64,000 nt of DNA from CAZICM01 sp964537685. GTDB lineage: Bacteria; Myxococcota_A; Polyangia; Polyangiales; Polyangiaceae. Below are positions 51,726 through 61,449 of this stretch, piece after piece. Within the stretch, counting starts at the first letter, position 1. Each line of letters starts with the position of its first letter. The position numbers were made by a program, and so were the translations under genes. The notes under the pieces were generated by a model. It was not told where the DNA came from. It ran no database searches and was given only the letters and a program-made list of their open reading frames with translations. The stretch covers positions 1-64,000 of the forward strand of contig CAZICM010000044.1 in the NCBI GenBank assembly GCA_964537685.1, read 5' to 3'.

Positions 51726-52991
51726 ATGCGAATGTGGATTGGATTAGCGGCCGTGCTGGGAATTGCCCTGCAATTGGGCTCGTGCGCGGAGGGAACGGCG
51801 CCAACGGGAAAGGGGAGCGGCGGCGACGACACTTCGGGCAGTAGCAGCAGCAGCGGAGGAACGGCGGGTGCCTCGTGTCCTGCCTTCGCCAAGAGCGAAT
51901 GCACCATGTTGCAGAGCTGCTCGGCCGTCCTCTTCGCCGCCAACTACGCGGACTTGGCTACCTGTGAAACCCGGCGCGCCGCGAGCTGTGAACTGCGCGC
52001 AAAGGCGCCCGGAACGAGCTTTAACGACACGAAAATTAAAGCCTGCACGGCCCAATACGATGCCCTCACCTGCGCGGATTTCACCAGCCCAGCCGTCTGC
52101 ACGCCCACGGCGGGCACCTTGGCGGATGGAGCGGCGTGCGGCGACGATTTCCAATGCCAGAGCACCTTCTGCAACCGCACCAACGGCACTTGCGGTGTGT
52201 GCGCCCCGCGCTTCAAGCTCGGCGATTCATGCGCGTCCAATTCCAAGCAGTGCGAAGTGGGCTTGGTCTGTAATGGCACATGTCAGATGCCTGTTGCGGA
52301 AAACGGTTCCTGCACCAGCAGCCCCCAATGCCTGGGCGACCTCTACTGCAATGGGGCAACCGGCCAATGCATGAAGAAGCCGAGCCAAATGAACGCAACC
52401 TGCGATCCTTCCGTCGGCTGCGACCTCACCGCGGGCTTGTGGTGCGACTCCAATACCTTGACCTGCAAAGCCATCACGGTGGTTCAAGCCGGTGCATCCT
52501 GCAGTCTTTCAAGCTCCTTCACCATCTGCGCTGCGGGCGGGCTGTGCGCTAACCAAGTGTGCGTGGCGCCTCTGCCCGACAGCATGTCGTGCGATGGTTC
52601 AGGCAATCCGCCCTGTGAAACCATGTCCGAATGCAGGGGCGGCAAATGCCAGCTTATCGATCCAGCGAGCTGCTCCACCGGATCGGCCGATTTATGCGCG
52701 GAGAGCTGTGTGGACTCGCAGGGTTCGGCCACGGGCATGAACATCAACGGCACGATCAACTGGACCCAATCCAACTGTGCGTGCAGCGGGCTGAAGTCGG
52801 GCTTGCCGGTGGGCTCCGCGTGTTCCCAAGCCTCGGATTGCGTCGAAGTCTGCTGTCCTTGCTGCACGGGCACCCGTTCTTTTCAAGTTCAGGCATGCGT
52901 CGCTGGAAAATGCATAGGTCCAGGCGAAGCTTGCCCGCTGGCGAAGAGCACCTCGGCCGATGGCAACTTCGACCGCATTCAGTGCGACTAA
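51726..52991 (+). CDS. Cys-rich (Dickkopf-like) lipoprotein
   Basis: The 421-residue lipoprotein has a strong Shine-Dalgarno (GAGGAGGAAA), a signal ending LQLGSC and a Gly/Ser linker, then a Cys-rich body of repeated units such as GAACGDDFQCQSTFCNRTNGTCGVC, GDSCASNSKQCEVGLVCNGTCQ and GSCTSSPQCLGDLYCNGATGQC. The spacing is of EGF/Dickkopf type with many predicted disulfides. It is the same class as the 247-residue protein at 15965. The function is unknown; an extracellular or outer-surface adhesive role is inferred. The region 51553-51725 before it shows no other feature. Confidence 0.85.
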   Translation: MRMWIGLAAVLGIALQLGSCAEGTAPTGKGSGGDDTSGSSSSSGGTAGASCPAFAKSECTMLQSCSAVLFAANYADLATCETRRAASCELRAKAPGTSFNDTKIKACTAQYDALTCADFTSPAVCTPTAGTLADGAACGDDFQCQSTFCNRTNGTCGVCAPRFKLGDSCASNSKQCEVGLVCNGTCQMPVAENGSCTSSPQCLGDLYCNGATGQCMKKPSQMNATCDPSVGCDLTAGLWCDSNTLTCKAITVVQAGASCSLSSSFTICAAGGLCANQVCVAPLPDSMSCDGSGNPPCETMSECRGGKCQLIDPASCSTGSADLCAESCVDSQGSATGMNINGTINWTQSNCACSGLKSGLPVGSACSQASDCVEVCCPCCTGTRSFQVQACVAGKCIGPGEACPLAKSTSADGNFDRIQCD

Positions 52992-53074
52992 ACCAAAAAC
53001 GCTTTATTTTTAGGTGAAATTCAAAGCTGCCCCTCAAAAAAGAGCGCCATAAATTGGGGAGAAAAATACCCCGC

Positions 53075-55882
53075 GTGTTAGGGCACTTCGCGATGGGCAT
53101 CGCAAACGGAAGCGCACAATCACTACAGCCAACCGACGTTCGGGTGTTGCCGCAAAACCTGGAGGAAAAGGCACGGCCTGTGTCCGCTCAAGCGGCAGAC
53201 GAAGGACAAAAACAGCATGTGCTGGTGCTCGTGTATGCATCGGCCGCCGCTGCGTCCGCGCTGTTTGAGGATGCGGGCCCGGCTTCTCAGCACCTTCAGT
53301 TTGAAGGCGAATGCGAGGAGTCCGCGGTGCTGATCATCGACAAAGCCCGTGCATATGGCCCGGATTTAATCGTCGCCGATCTCGATAAAGCGGGCGCGCG
53401 CGAGCTATTGGACGCGCTTCTTTCCGATCCCCAAACCGAACGCATTCCGATTATTGGCATCGGGAAATTCGACAAGCCCGAACAAGCGGCTTCGTTTGCG
53501 GCGCTTGGCGTGGCCCGCGTTCTGCCCAAACCCATGTCTCAAGTGGCTCTTCGCAAAGCCTGCGCTGAACTCTTTGCGCTCTCGGAAAAGCGGGTCGTCA
53601 AGAGCGCGGCGCTGGGAACGCTATCGCTTGAAGAGCTCAGCATGAGGCTCGGCGCGGAAATTCAGCGAGGCTTGTGCGATGCCGCGGGCGTCAAGGCGCT
53701 CACGCAGAAAATAGACTTTGGCGAAGGCAGTGAAGTGCTTGCGGCGGTGTGGGGAGCCGTGGCGCGCATCCGGGATATTTCGACCATCCGCTCGGGAGGC
53801 ACGCTTCGATTTTTGGAGCTCGGGCCTGAAGGCGCGCTGCCTTATGCGCCTTGGTTTGGCGACAAAAGCGGCACCGCGAGAAAGGGCAAGAACCTGCCTT
53901 CGAGAAGCGACAAAGCCAAAGAGCTTTCGGGCCTGAAGGTGGTTGTTGTGGATGACGATCCGGCCATCGCCTGGTTTTTAAAGGACGTGCTCGCATCGGC
54001 GGGAGCGCTGGTTCACGAAGCGGTCGATGGAGAAAAGGCGCTTGCGCTGGCCTATCAAGTCGAACCCGATTTGGTCATCGCCGACATTTTAATGCCTGGG
54101 CTCGATGGCTTTCAGTTGTGCCGAAGACTTAAGCGCGATGTGGTGCTGCGCGATGTGCCGGTGATTCTGCTCTCGTGGAAAGAAGATCTGCTTCAGCGGG
54201 TGCGGGAACTGGGTGCGCAGGCCGATGGATATTTGCGCAAACAATCGAGCGCGGCGGCCATTGTGGAACGGGTGCGCGAAGTGATGGCGCCCAGGCGGCG
54301 CATTGTCGAGCGGCTCTTGGCGGGCGATGAAGTCAAAGGCCGGCTCGATGGGCTGATGCCGCGGACGCTGCTTGGATTGGTATGTTCGCAGCGTCCTAAC
54401 TGTGTGCTTTCGCTGCGCGATGCAACTCACTTGTATGAAGTCGAGATTCGCGAAGGAAAGCCTGTGCGGGCCACGCGAACGACCATGGATGGAAGCTTTG
54501 AGCGGGGTCCGCGTGTGTTTTCGGCGATGCTGGGCGTGGGTGCGGGCCGCTTTTCGGTGGGTCCGCTCTTGAATGCCGAAATGCCTTTACAAGCGCCTGT
54601 GCGGGCCGATCTCAGCGGTTCGCTGGACGAACAAATGCTTATCGCGACGGCAAGCTTTAGGGCCGCAATGAAGCTTTTGTCGGGTGAGGCGCTGTTTAAA
54701 GCTGAGCGTGTGGTGTTCGATGAAGATGCGGAAAAACAGCTTCGCCAAGTGATGCCCGAGTCGGCGCGATCGGTCTTGGGGCGGCTGAAAAGCGGTACAT
54801 CCCCCAAGATGCTGCTTCAATCCGGGCATGTGGATGGCCGCTTTTTGGAAGATGTGCTCTGCGATGCGGCATGTCACGGCGCCGTGCTGTCCGTGATCGA
54901 TGCGGAAGGCAACGATCTGCTTGCTCCGGCGGTCGCGCACGAAATCGATGTGAAGAAAGGCGTGGCGCCAAAGGCTCAAGAAAGCTTGCCGGTTCCGATT
55001 CTAGGATTGGAAGCCCTCACAGGGATGCCAGGCACCACAGAGGCCGTCGTGTCCGCTGTACAAGAAGCTCCTCCGCCGGCCCAAACGGCCGATCTGGGCG
55101 TGCTCGGTTCGCTATCGCCGCCGCCTGCCCGGCCTCACGATGGAGAGAGCAGCGTTTCTTTGGAACTCTTGGCCAGCACCAAAGCGCCCGCCGTTCAGCC
55201 TGTACCGCCGAAGACCGAAAAAGCATTGGCGGCCAAACCCGCGAAGGACACAACCCCCACGCCCACCCGCGTGCGCAGGCCCTCTCAATTCGCGCCCCAC
55301 GCGGCCGAAATGGATGTGCCGCCCGCCCAGACACCAAAGCCTTCACGCAAGAGCACCGTTGGCACATGGCTGGTGTTTGCATTGACGGGTGTGGTGTTTG
55401 CCGTGGGGGCCCGCGTCTCGCGCGAGCGTGAACTCCGGCAGATGCAAATGGCCGCGATGACCGCGCCCGCCCAGCCGGTGCAGGCGGCGCACGCAGTGCA
55501 GGCGCAGAATCCCGTGCCCGATGCGCCGGTGCCCGCCGTGCTTGCGCCCGAACCCAAAGAAAACAAACCCGAACAGCCCGCGCCGGAACCCAGCGCCAAA
55601 CCCGCGCTGAACACCGAAACACCGGAAGAACTGCCCCTTCCCGCATCTGAAAAAGTACCTGCGGGCCAAGGCTTGCTCGAAGTTGTCGCTGGACCGCATG
55701 ACAGCATCTATGTCGACAACAAACTCATCGGAAGCGGCCCAGTGGCCAAAGTCGCCCTGCCGCCCAAGGCGGGCACCTACGAGATTCGCGTCAAGCTCCG
55801 GGGCGAAGAGCGCGTGCGCTTCGCAACCATCAAAGAAGGCCGTTTAAGCCGAGTGCGCATGGCTCCTCCCTGGTCCAGATGA
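53075..55882 (+). CDS. two-receiver, DUF4388, membrane and PEGA regulatory protein
   Basis: The 935-residue protein holds a receiver-like domain around residues 47-160 (PDLIVADLDKAG, LPKPM), a full receiver at 286-400 (VVVVDDDPAIAWFL, phospho-acceptor Asp in PDLVIADILMPGLDG, Lys in YLRKQS), a DUF4388 (PATAN) region at about 418-500 (RLDGLMPRTLLGLVC... VEIREGKPVRA), a Pro/Ala linker, one membrane helix (VGTWLVFALTGVVFAVG near 762-783) and a C-terminal PEGA beta domain (SIYVDNKLIGSGPVAKVAL). So cytoplasmic signalling is tied to an outside PEGA. GTG 53075 was chosen; a TTG at 53054 is also in frame. A GGGG(53056-53059)/CCCC(53069-53072) hairpin covers its Shine-Dalgarno. It overlaps the next gene (ATGA). 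Confidence 0.85.
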   Translation: MLGHFAMGIANGSAQSLQPTDVRVLPQNLEEKARPVSAQAADEGQKQHVLVLVYASAAAASALFEDAGPASQHLQFEGECEESAVLIIDKARAYGPDLIVADLDKAGARELLDALLSDPQTERIPIIGIGKFDKPEQAASFAALGVARVLPKPMSQVALRKACAELFALSEKRVVKSAALGTLSLEELSMRLGAEIQRGLCDAAGVKALTQKIDFGEGSEVLAAVWGAVARIRDISTIRSGGTLRFLELGPEGALPYAPWFGDKSGTARKGKNLPSRSDKAKELSGLKVVVVDDDPAIAWFLKDVLASAGALVHEAVDGEKALALAYQVEPDLVIADILMPGLDGFQLCRRLKRDVVLRDVPVILLSWKEDLLQRVRELGAQADGYLRKQSSAAAIVERVREVMAPRRRIVERLLAGDEVKGRLDGLMPRTLLGLVCSQRPNCVLSLRDATHLYEVEIREGKPVRATRTTMDGSFERGPRVFSAMLGVGAGRFSVGPLLNAEMPLQAPVRADLSGSLDEQMLIATASFRAAMKLLSGEALFKAERVVFDEDAEKQLRQVMPESARSVLGRLKSGTSPKMLLQSGHVDGRFLEDVLCDAACHGAVLSVIDAEGNDLLAPAVAHEIDVKKGVAPKAQESLPVPILGLEALTGMPGTTEAVVSAVQEAPPPAQTADLGVLGSLSPPPARPHDGESSVSLELLASTKAPAVQPVPPKTEKALAAKPAKDTTPTPTRVRRPSQFAPHAAEMDVPPAQTPKPSRKSTVGTWLVFALTGVVFAVGARVSRERELRQMQMAAMTAPAQPVQAAHAVQAQNPVPDAPVPAVLAPEPKENKPEQPAPEPSAKPALNTETPEELPLPASEKVPAGQGLLEVVAGPHDSIYVDNKLIGSGPVAKVALPPKAGTYEIRVKLRGEERVRFATIKEGRLSRVRMAPPWSR

Positions 55883-58173
55883 AGACAGCTCTCGCGCTGG
55901 CTTGTCTTGGCCTGGGAGCCATCGCATCGTGCCAATGCGCGAAGAGTTCCGATTCTGCAGGCGATCCCCAGACCAAAACACCCGAAAAAACGGCTGAAAT
56001 TAAAGCACCTGGCCCGCCCAAGCCAGCGCCCCGCCTCGAACTGATCGGCGCGCTGCCGGATTGCGATTTAGAGCACCGCGGCCTGTTGCTCGATGCGGGC
56101 ACCGATGCGCTCGCGGGCCGTTTTGGCTTTCGCGGAGGCGTTCCCGAAGGCGTTTTACAGACCGAACACGATGGCTCGACATGGATTCGCGTGTTCGACA
56201 AAACGCTCACGCTCTCGTTCATGCTCACCGAGCCAAACCAAGTATTTGTGTCCGCACGCGCGATCGGAAGAAGCGCAAAATCGGCTTCGGTCTTGCTCGA
56301 TGACCAGCCGCTTGGGCTCTTGAATTTTCAGCGCGACCAGATCCGCACGGCCAATACCGTCACGACGACCTTGCCCGCCGATGCGGGCCTGCACACCATC
56401 ACGCTTCGCTTTGCGGGCAAGCCCAAAGGCAACGAGGCATTTGCCGAATTGGATTGGATTCGCATCGGCTTTCCCGACGAACTCAAACAAACCTACGGGC
56501 CGCCCACGATGCGCGACGTTGTGCTGCCCGCCGCCGCGCTTTCAGGCGTTCCTCACCGTTCTATCGCCCTGCGCGCGCCGGGCGCCGTCCGCTGCCCTGT
56601 TCATCTGCCGCGCGAGGCCCGCTTCAAGGCTTCGCTCGGCCTGTTGGGACAAGGCGAAGGCGATGCCGAAATCCGCATTCTCGAAGACGGAAAAGCACCT
56701 CGCGTGCTCCACCGCGCTCATCTCACCGGAGGCGATAAAGCCGTCTGGAGCGATATCGATGTTGCGCTCCAGGGCGAAGTGGGAATGCTGGCCGCCCTCG
56801 AGCTCCGGGCCGTCGGCGCACCCGCGGGAACGCGCGTTTTATTGGGCGATCCCCGGCTTGAAATGACCGAAAGCACCATCGCTCCTCTTCCCCCCGCAAA
56901 AGCCGCCATCATCGTCGTCTTAAGCGGCGTCGAACGATCGATGCTGCCCCCCTGGAAGAGCGAACCATCGCCCGACCTGCCCGCCCTCTCCGAGCTCGCC
57001 CACAGCGCGACCACCTTCTCGTTTCACAGAGCGCCCACCACCGTCGTCGCGGGTGTGATGGCATCGCTGCTCACCGGCCTGCCGCCTCCGGCTCACAGCC
57101 TCACCGATGTGGCCGCGCGCCTATCCAAAGCCCACTCCACCATCGGCACCGTCGCGCGCGACGCAAGCGTAAGAACCGCGATGTTTAGCGGCGTTCCCAG
57201 CACCTTTCGCGCCTTTGGATTCGCGGGAACATCCTGGGAACAATTCAGCGAAATCTCTCCCGCCAGCGGCGAGCCTGCGACCTCGCCCATCGACAAAGCC
57301 ACATCCTGGATATCGGATGTCTTGCGCGACAGCCCCGACGCCCGCCTGCTCACGGTGATTCACGCCCGGGGAGCGCATCCCCCTTGGGGTGTAAGCCCCA
57401 AAGAGATGACCGACCTTCCGCCCAAGGATTACGCCGGCCCAATCGAACCCCGCAGAGCCGCCCAAGTGCTCGCCGAGCTTCGGGCCAAGCGCGGCACAAA
57501 TTCCCTATCTCCCGCGGATTTACAGCGCATCCGGGCCTTGGCCGAACTCGCCCTATCCAATCAAGATCGGGCCTTGGGCAGCCTCTTTGCAGCCCTTCGC
57601 GCCACGGGCCTGTGGGACAACTGCCTCTTGATTGTCACCGCCGATATCTCGAGCGGCCCGATGGAAAACTCGCTCTATGCCGAAGGTATCGATCTGCGCG
57701 AAAGCACACTAAGCCTGCCGCTCTATGTACGCTTTCCAGGAGGCAGCTTTGGAGGCAGCCGCATCGACGAACCCACCGAAGTTGTCGATTTGGCGCAGAC
57801 CGTCCTCGCCTCGCTCAGTCTATCGTTCTCGCGTAAATCCTATGGACGCGATCTCGCGCTTGTCGCGTCGGGAGCGACCGCAGGCGGCTTTAGCGGCCCT
57901 CAGATCGCGGTACTCGACGATCGCTACTCCACGCGCTGGCATGGTTTGATTCTCACCGGGCGCTATGAAACAGCGCCATTTTTATGTGATGTGAATGCCG
58001 ATCCGGGATGTGTCTTCAACCGCCGCGATGCCATGCCCATCGCCACATCGGCCCTCTTCAGGCGCATGGTGAAAATCGGCATGCAATCGCGCGCGCCTCT
58101 GTCCGCGCGCGAGCCCGCCACGCTGGATCAAGAAACGGCCTCGGCGCTATCGGTATGGGGAGCAGCTCCTTGA
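55879..58173 (+). CDS. sulfatase/alkaline-phosphatase-fold lipoprotein without normal active-site residues
   Basis: The 764-residue lipoprotein (signal GAIASC) has two beta-sandwich-like N-terminal domains (to about residue 330), then a sulfatase-type region: AAIIVVLSGVERSML near residue 345 (the usual metal-binding Asp pair of xxISIDTLRADH is absent), APTTVVAGVMASLLTG where the nucleophile motif would be, and LIVTADISSGPMENSLY near residue 584 (the SDHGE His is missing). By family rule it is probably not a sulfatase, or uses a new chemistry. It is coupled to the receiver/PEGA protein by a four-base overlap, so the two may form one envelope signalling unit. Confidence 0.78.
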   Translation: MKTALALACLGLGAIASCQCAKSSDSAGDPQTKTPEKTAEIKAPGPPKPAPRLELIGALPDCDLEHRGLLLDAGTDALAGRFGFRGGVPEGVLQTEHDGSTWIRVFDKTLTLSFMLTEPNQVFVSARAIGRSAKSASVLLDDQPLGLLNFQRDQIRTANTVTTTLPADAGLHTITLRFAGKPKGNEAFAELDWIRIGFPDELKQTYGPPTMRDVVLPAAALSGVPHRSIALRAPGAVRCPVHLPREARFKASLGLLGQGEGDAEIRILEDGKAPRVLHRAHLTGGDKAVWSDIDVALQGEVGMLAALELRAVGAPAGTRVLLGDPRLEMTESTIAPLPPAKAAIIVVLSGVERSMLPPWKSEPSPDLPALSELAHSATTFSFHRAPTTVVAGVMASLLTGLPPPAHSLTDVAARLSKAHSTIGTVARDASVRTAMFSGVPSTFRAFGFAGTSWEQFSEISPASGEPATSPIDKATSWISDVLRDSPDARLLTVIHARGAHPPWGVSPKEMTDLPPKDYAGPIEPRRAAQVLAELRAKRGTNSLSPADLQRIRALAELALSNQDRALGSLFAALRATGLWDNCLLIVTADISSGPMENSLYAEGIDLRESTLSLPLYVRFPGGSFGGSRIDEPTEVVDLAQTVLASLSLSFSRKSYGRDLALVASGATAGGFSGPQIAVLDDRYSTRWHGLILTGRYETAPFLCDVNADPGCVFNRRDAMPIATSALFRRMVKIGMQSRAPLSAREPATLDQETASALSVWGAAP

Positions 58174-58174
58174 A

Positions 58175-58765
58175 TTATCGCTTTTCAGGCGCGGAATCGG
58201 TCACGCGCGTATAAGCACAGCGCTCGCCGCCCCTCGTTTCCACAAGCTGCGCCGCGGCTTTATCGATCTCAAGCTTCAGCGGATTATCGATCTTCGCCGC
58301 TCCCGCCGGACCGCCTCCCGGCTGATCGCTTCGCGTCAGCACCACGGCTGTGTCGGTCACTTCAAAACGGCCTTGCCACATCACAATGCCTGACCAAATG
58401 CACTGAGCGCCTGGAGGACAAGGCGAAACGCGATCTTCACCGTTAAAGCTTCCATTGTCGCGCAACGACAGCAGCCGCTCGTATTTGCGGTCCCCGCATG
58501 AAGCCGACTTATACGAACCGGCCCATTTGCCCGCGGTATTTCCAGAAGGATCGCCCGTGGTCGCGGGAGGCGTCCCCGTCCCCGTCCCTCCGGTTGAAGC
58601 CGTTGAATCGGCTGGAGGAGCGGTTGTCGTGGATGAAGGAGCCGTATTTGTCGGCACCGTATTCGGCGGTTTTTCTTGATCCGAACTACATCCCGCAACC
58701 CACAAAGCCGCAAAGGCCACCGCAGCCAATTGAGCAAAACGCAACACAGCAAAGCTCCTTTCCAC
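58175..58765 (-). CDS. lipoprotein with Thr/Pro-rich linker
   Basis: The 196-residue lipoprotein (start GTG 58765, signal ALWVAGC) has a Thr/Pro/Ala linker (residues 22-75), then a small domain with two Cys (SASCGDRKYERLL and PCPPGAQCIWSG) and beta strands (MWQGRFEVTDTAVVLTR). An extracytoplasmic beta domain is likely. The family is unknown. It converges with the preceding gene, and the stops are two bases apart. Confidence 0.75.
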   Translation of the reverse strand: MERSFAVLRFAQLAAVAFAALWVAGCSSDQEKPPNTVPTNTAPSSTTTAPPADSTASTGGTGTGTPPATTGDPSGNTAGKWAGSYKSASCGDRKYERLLSLRDNGSFNGEDRVSPCPPGAQCIWSGIVMWQGRFEVTDTAVVLTRSDQPGGGPAGAAKIDNPLKLEIDKAAAQLVETRGGERCAYTRVTDSAPEKR

Positions 58766-58851
58766 AACACCCCCTTGAACACTGCATAAGCCCGCGCCGA
58801 ACCGATGTATAGAAGCGCGCGTCCCCAAAACCTGCTGGAGACTACATCGTC

Positions 58852-61440
58852 TTGAAAGGCAGAAAACCCGCCATCTTCTTGCTTTGTATGGGCATCGCAA
58901 GCGCGTTGGCAAGCGCGCCGGCTCAGGCTCAGGACTCGCCCCGCGCGATCACTCCGCCTCAAGTCATCGAACATGTCGATGCCGTTTACCCGCCTGCGCT
59001 CCTTGCAAAAGGCATCGAAACCAATGTGATCGTCATTCTCACCGTCGAGCGCGATGGCACCGTCAAGGATGCCGCTATCGCCGAATCCGGCGGCCCAGAA
59101 TTCGATGAAGCGGCGCTTACCGCGGCCCGGGGATTTAGGTTTTCACCCGCGCTCAAAGAAGGAAAACCCGTGCGCGCGCGCATCAAAATGCCTTTTCATT
59201 TTGCGCCGGGGCCTCACAAAACAGCCGATCGCCATCCCGAAACGCCCGCCGCCGACACGCCGCCCGAAATAAAAAAACCTTCCAAAGAAGACCCGGAAAA
59301 AGCCGTCGAGCCTCCTCATGAAGTCGAGGAAGGAATCACCTTCCCCCACGCTGTTTTAGAGCCCGGCAAACCTGTCGAGATACACGTTCAGGGCCGCCCC
59401 AACCCGCCCCGCCGCGGAGGCAGCGATTTTCGCTTCGATCGCAAAGCCCTCACGGCCGCGCCTCATTCCAACGCGAGCGACATGCTGCGCGTCGCGCCCG
59501 GCGTGTTTGTCATGCATCCCGAAGGCGATGCCGTCGCTCAGCGCATCATGCTCCGCGGATTCGATGCCGATCACGGTCAAGACATCGAGTTCTCCGTAGG
59601 CGGAATACCCATCAACCAGCCCTCCCATCTCCATGGCCAGGGCTATGCCGATTTAGGCGGAATCATCCCGGAAACCGTTCGTTCCCTGCGGGTGCTCGAA
59701 GGCGTGTACGAACCCCGCCAAGGCGACTTCGCCGTCGCGGGCAGCGTCGACTACGACCTCGCCGTACCCGACCGGGGACGGCGCATTTCGCTCAGCTACG
59801 GCGCCTTCAACACCTTTCGCCTCCTCGGCCTATGGGCACCCGACAATGCCGCTCAAGAAACCTTTGGCGCGGCCACATTCCGCAGCAGCGACGGCTTTGG
59901 CGACAACCTCCGCGGATCGATCTCCGGCATCGCCACAGGCCAATACCGCGTCGAACTTCCCGGCGATGTCGTCGGCATTCTCCATGTCAACCTGCATGCC
60001 GCGCGCGCATCCCTCGCCGGCGTTGTACGGAGGGACGACATTCAATCGGGCGACATCGGCTTTTACGGCGCCTACAGCGATCCATCCTCGCGCGCGCAAT
60101 CGGCCGCCGCATCGCGCGCTCAAATGGGCATCACGCTGGAACACATCGCCGACGACGGCACATTTTTTAACGGCCTCTTCTGGATCTCGCGCTCGGACTT
60201 TCGCATCCGCCAAAACTTCACCGGCTACACCCAGCGATCGCGCACCCATCCTGAATGGGCGGGCCGGGGCGACCTTATCGAACAGGAGAATCACGACACA
60301 TCCCTGGGCGGCCGATTCTCATACCGGGGCCGGCGCATGGACCTGGCCAAATGGCTTTCGGCCCAGCTCTTTTTAGGCGCCGACATGCGCGCGGGCTTTA
60401 TCGAACAGGCGCAAAACCTGCTTGCCGCGCCTCAAAACGAAACGTGGGATCAGCGCGTCGATGCATCGGTACGCATGAACGATATCGGCCTATGGGCTGA
60501 CGTTGCCCTTTCCTCATCGCGCTGGATTCGCCTGAGAGCCGGCCTGCGCGGCGATCTTTTGCTCTTCGATGTCGACGATCGCCTGGGCAACTTCATCCCC
60601 GCCTTTCAAAAAGAGACGCATATCGAAGGCTATCGCCGCACCGCCTCGGGCCTCGCATGGGGGCCGCGAATCAGCGCCGAATCCGATCCATTGTCGTGGC
60701 TCCGCCTTCACGCGGCCTATGGAGAAGGCTACCGCTCGCCTCAAGCCCGCGGCCTCGAAGAAGGAGAAAGCGCGCCCTTCGCCAAAGTCCGAAGCTATGA
60801 AATCGGCGCCCGCATGGCCGGCGGCGAACACCTTTCGCTCACGGGCACCCTCTACGAAACACGCCTCTCCTACGATTTGGCCTTCGACCCCGAAGAAGGC
60901 CGCATGGAACGCATCGGCCCCACCACCCGCCGCGGCGCCGTCCTCTTCTTCAACGCCCAGCCCACGCCCGATTTTTTTGCATCCATCAGCGCGACCTACG
61001 TTCACGCCACCTTGGACGCACCGCCTCCCGCGACGGCCGACAATCCATCGCCGCCCTATATCGAAGGCCAATTCTTACCCTTCGTCGCACCGCTCACGCT
61101 GCGCAGCGATCTCTCGTATTCGCGCCCGCTCTTTGAAATACGCCATCATCCCCTCGCGCTGCGGGCCGGCGCCGGCGCCACCTTTTTATCGCCCCGGCCC
61201 CTGCCCTATGGCCAATACGCCCAGCCCGTATTTTTGGCCGACGCCTCGCTCGCCTTCACATGGGATTTCTTAGAGATCGGCGTCGACGCGACCAATATCC
61301 TCAACGCCCAATACGCCGACAGCGAGTATGCCTTTGTGTCGAACTTCAAAACCAAAAGCATTCCATCCTTCGTGCCCGCGAGACATATCGCGGCTGGACC
61401 ACCTCTGTCCGTATTGGGCCACATCACCTTGAATTTGTAA
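58852..61440 (+). CDS. TonB-dependent receptor with an N-terminal TonB_C-like domain
   Basis: The 862-residue protein has a signal peptide (to APAQAQ), a TonB_C-type domain at residues 35-122 (VDAVYPPALLAKGIETNVIVILTVERDGTVKDAAIAESGGPEFDEAALTAARGFRFSPALKEGKP), a Pro/Glu linker, then the receptor plug (SNASDMLRVAPGVFVM... RIMLRGFDADHGQDIEFSVGGIPINQPSHLHGQGYAD) and a 22-strand-type barrel ending in an aromatic/Leu C-terminus (GHITLNL). The TonB_C domain normally belongs to the inner-membrane transducer, so this is an unusual fusion. The start is a TTG at 58852. The ligand is unknown. Confidence 0.9.
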   Translation: MKGRKPAIFLLCMGIASALASAPAQAQDSPRAITPPQVIEHVDAVYPPALLAKGIETNVIVILTVERDGTVKDAAIAESGGPEFDEAALTAARGFRFSPALKEGKPVRARIKMPFHFAPGPHKTADRHPETPAADTPPEIKKPSKEDPEKAVEPPHEVEEGITFPHAVLEPGKPVEIHVQGRPNPPRRGGSDFRFDRKALTAAPHSNASDMLRVAPGVFVMHPEGDAVAQRIMLRGFDADHGQDIEFSVGGIPINQPSHLHGQGYADLGGIIPETVRSLRVLEGVYEPRQGDFAVAGSVDYDLAVPDRGRRISLSYGAFNTFRLLGLWAPDNAAQETFGAATFRSSDGFGDNLRGSISGIATGQYRVELPGDVVGILHVNLHAARASLAGVVRRDDIQSGDIGFYGAYSDPSSRAQSAAASRAQMGITLEHIADDGTFFNGLFWISRSDFRIRQNFTGYTQRSRTHPEWAGRGDLIEQENHDTSLGGRFSYRGRRMDLAKWLSAQLFLGADMRAGFIEQAQNLLAAPQNETWDQRVDASVRMNDIGLWADVALSSSRWIRLRAGLRGDLLLFDVDDRLGNFIPAFQKETHIEGYRRTASGLAWGPRISAESDPLSWLRLHAAYGEGYRSPQARGLEEGESAPFAKVRSYEIGARMAGGEHLSLTGTLYETRLSYDLAFDPEEGRMERIGPTTRRGAVLFFNAQPTPDFFASISATYVHATLDAPPPATADNPSPPYIEGQFLPFVAPLTLRSDLSYSRPLFEIRHHPLALRAGAGATFLSPRPLPYGQYAQPVFLADASLAFTWDFLEIGVDATNILNAQYADSEYAFVSNFKTKSIPSFVPARHIAAGPPLSVLGHITLNL

Positions 61441-61449
61441 TACACTCGT

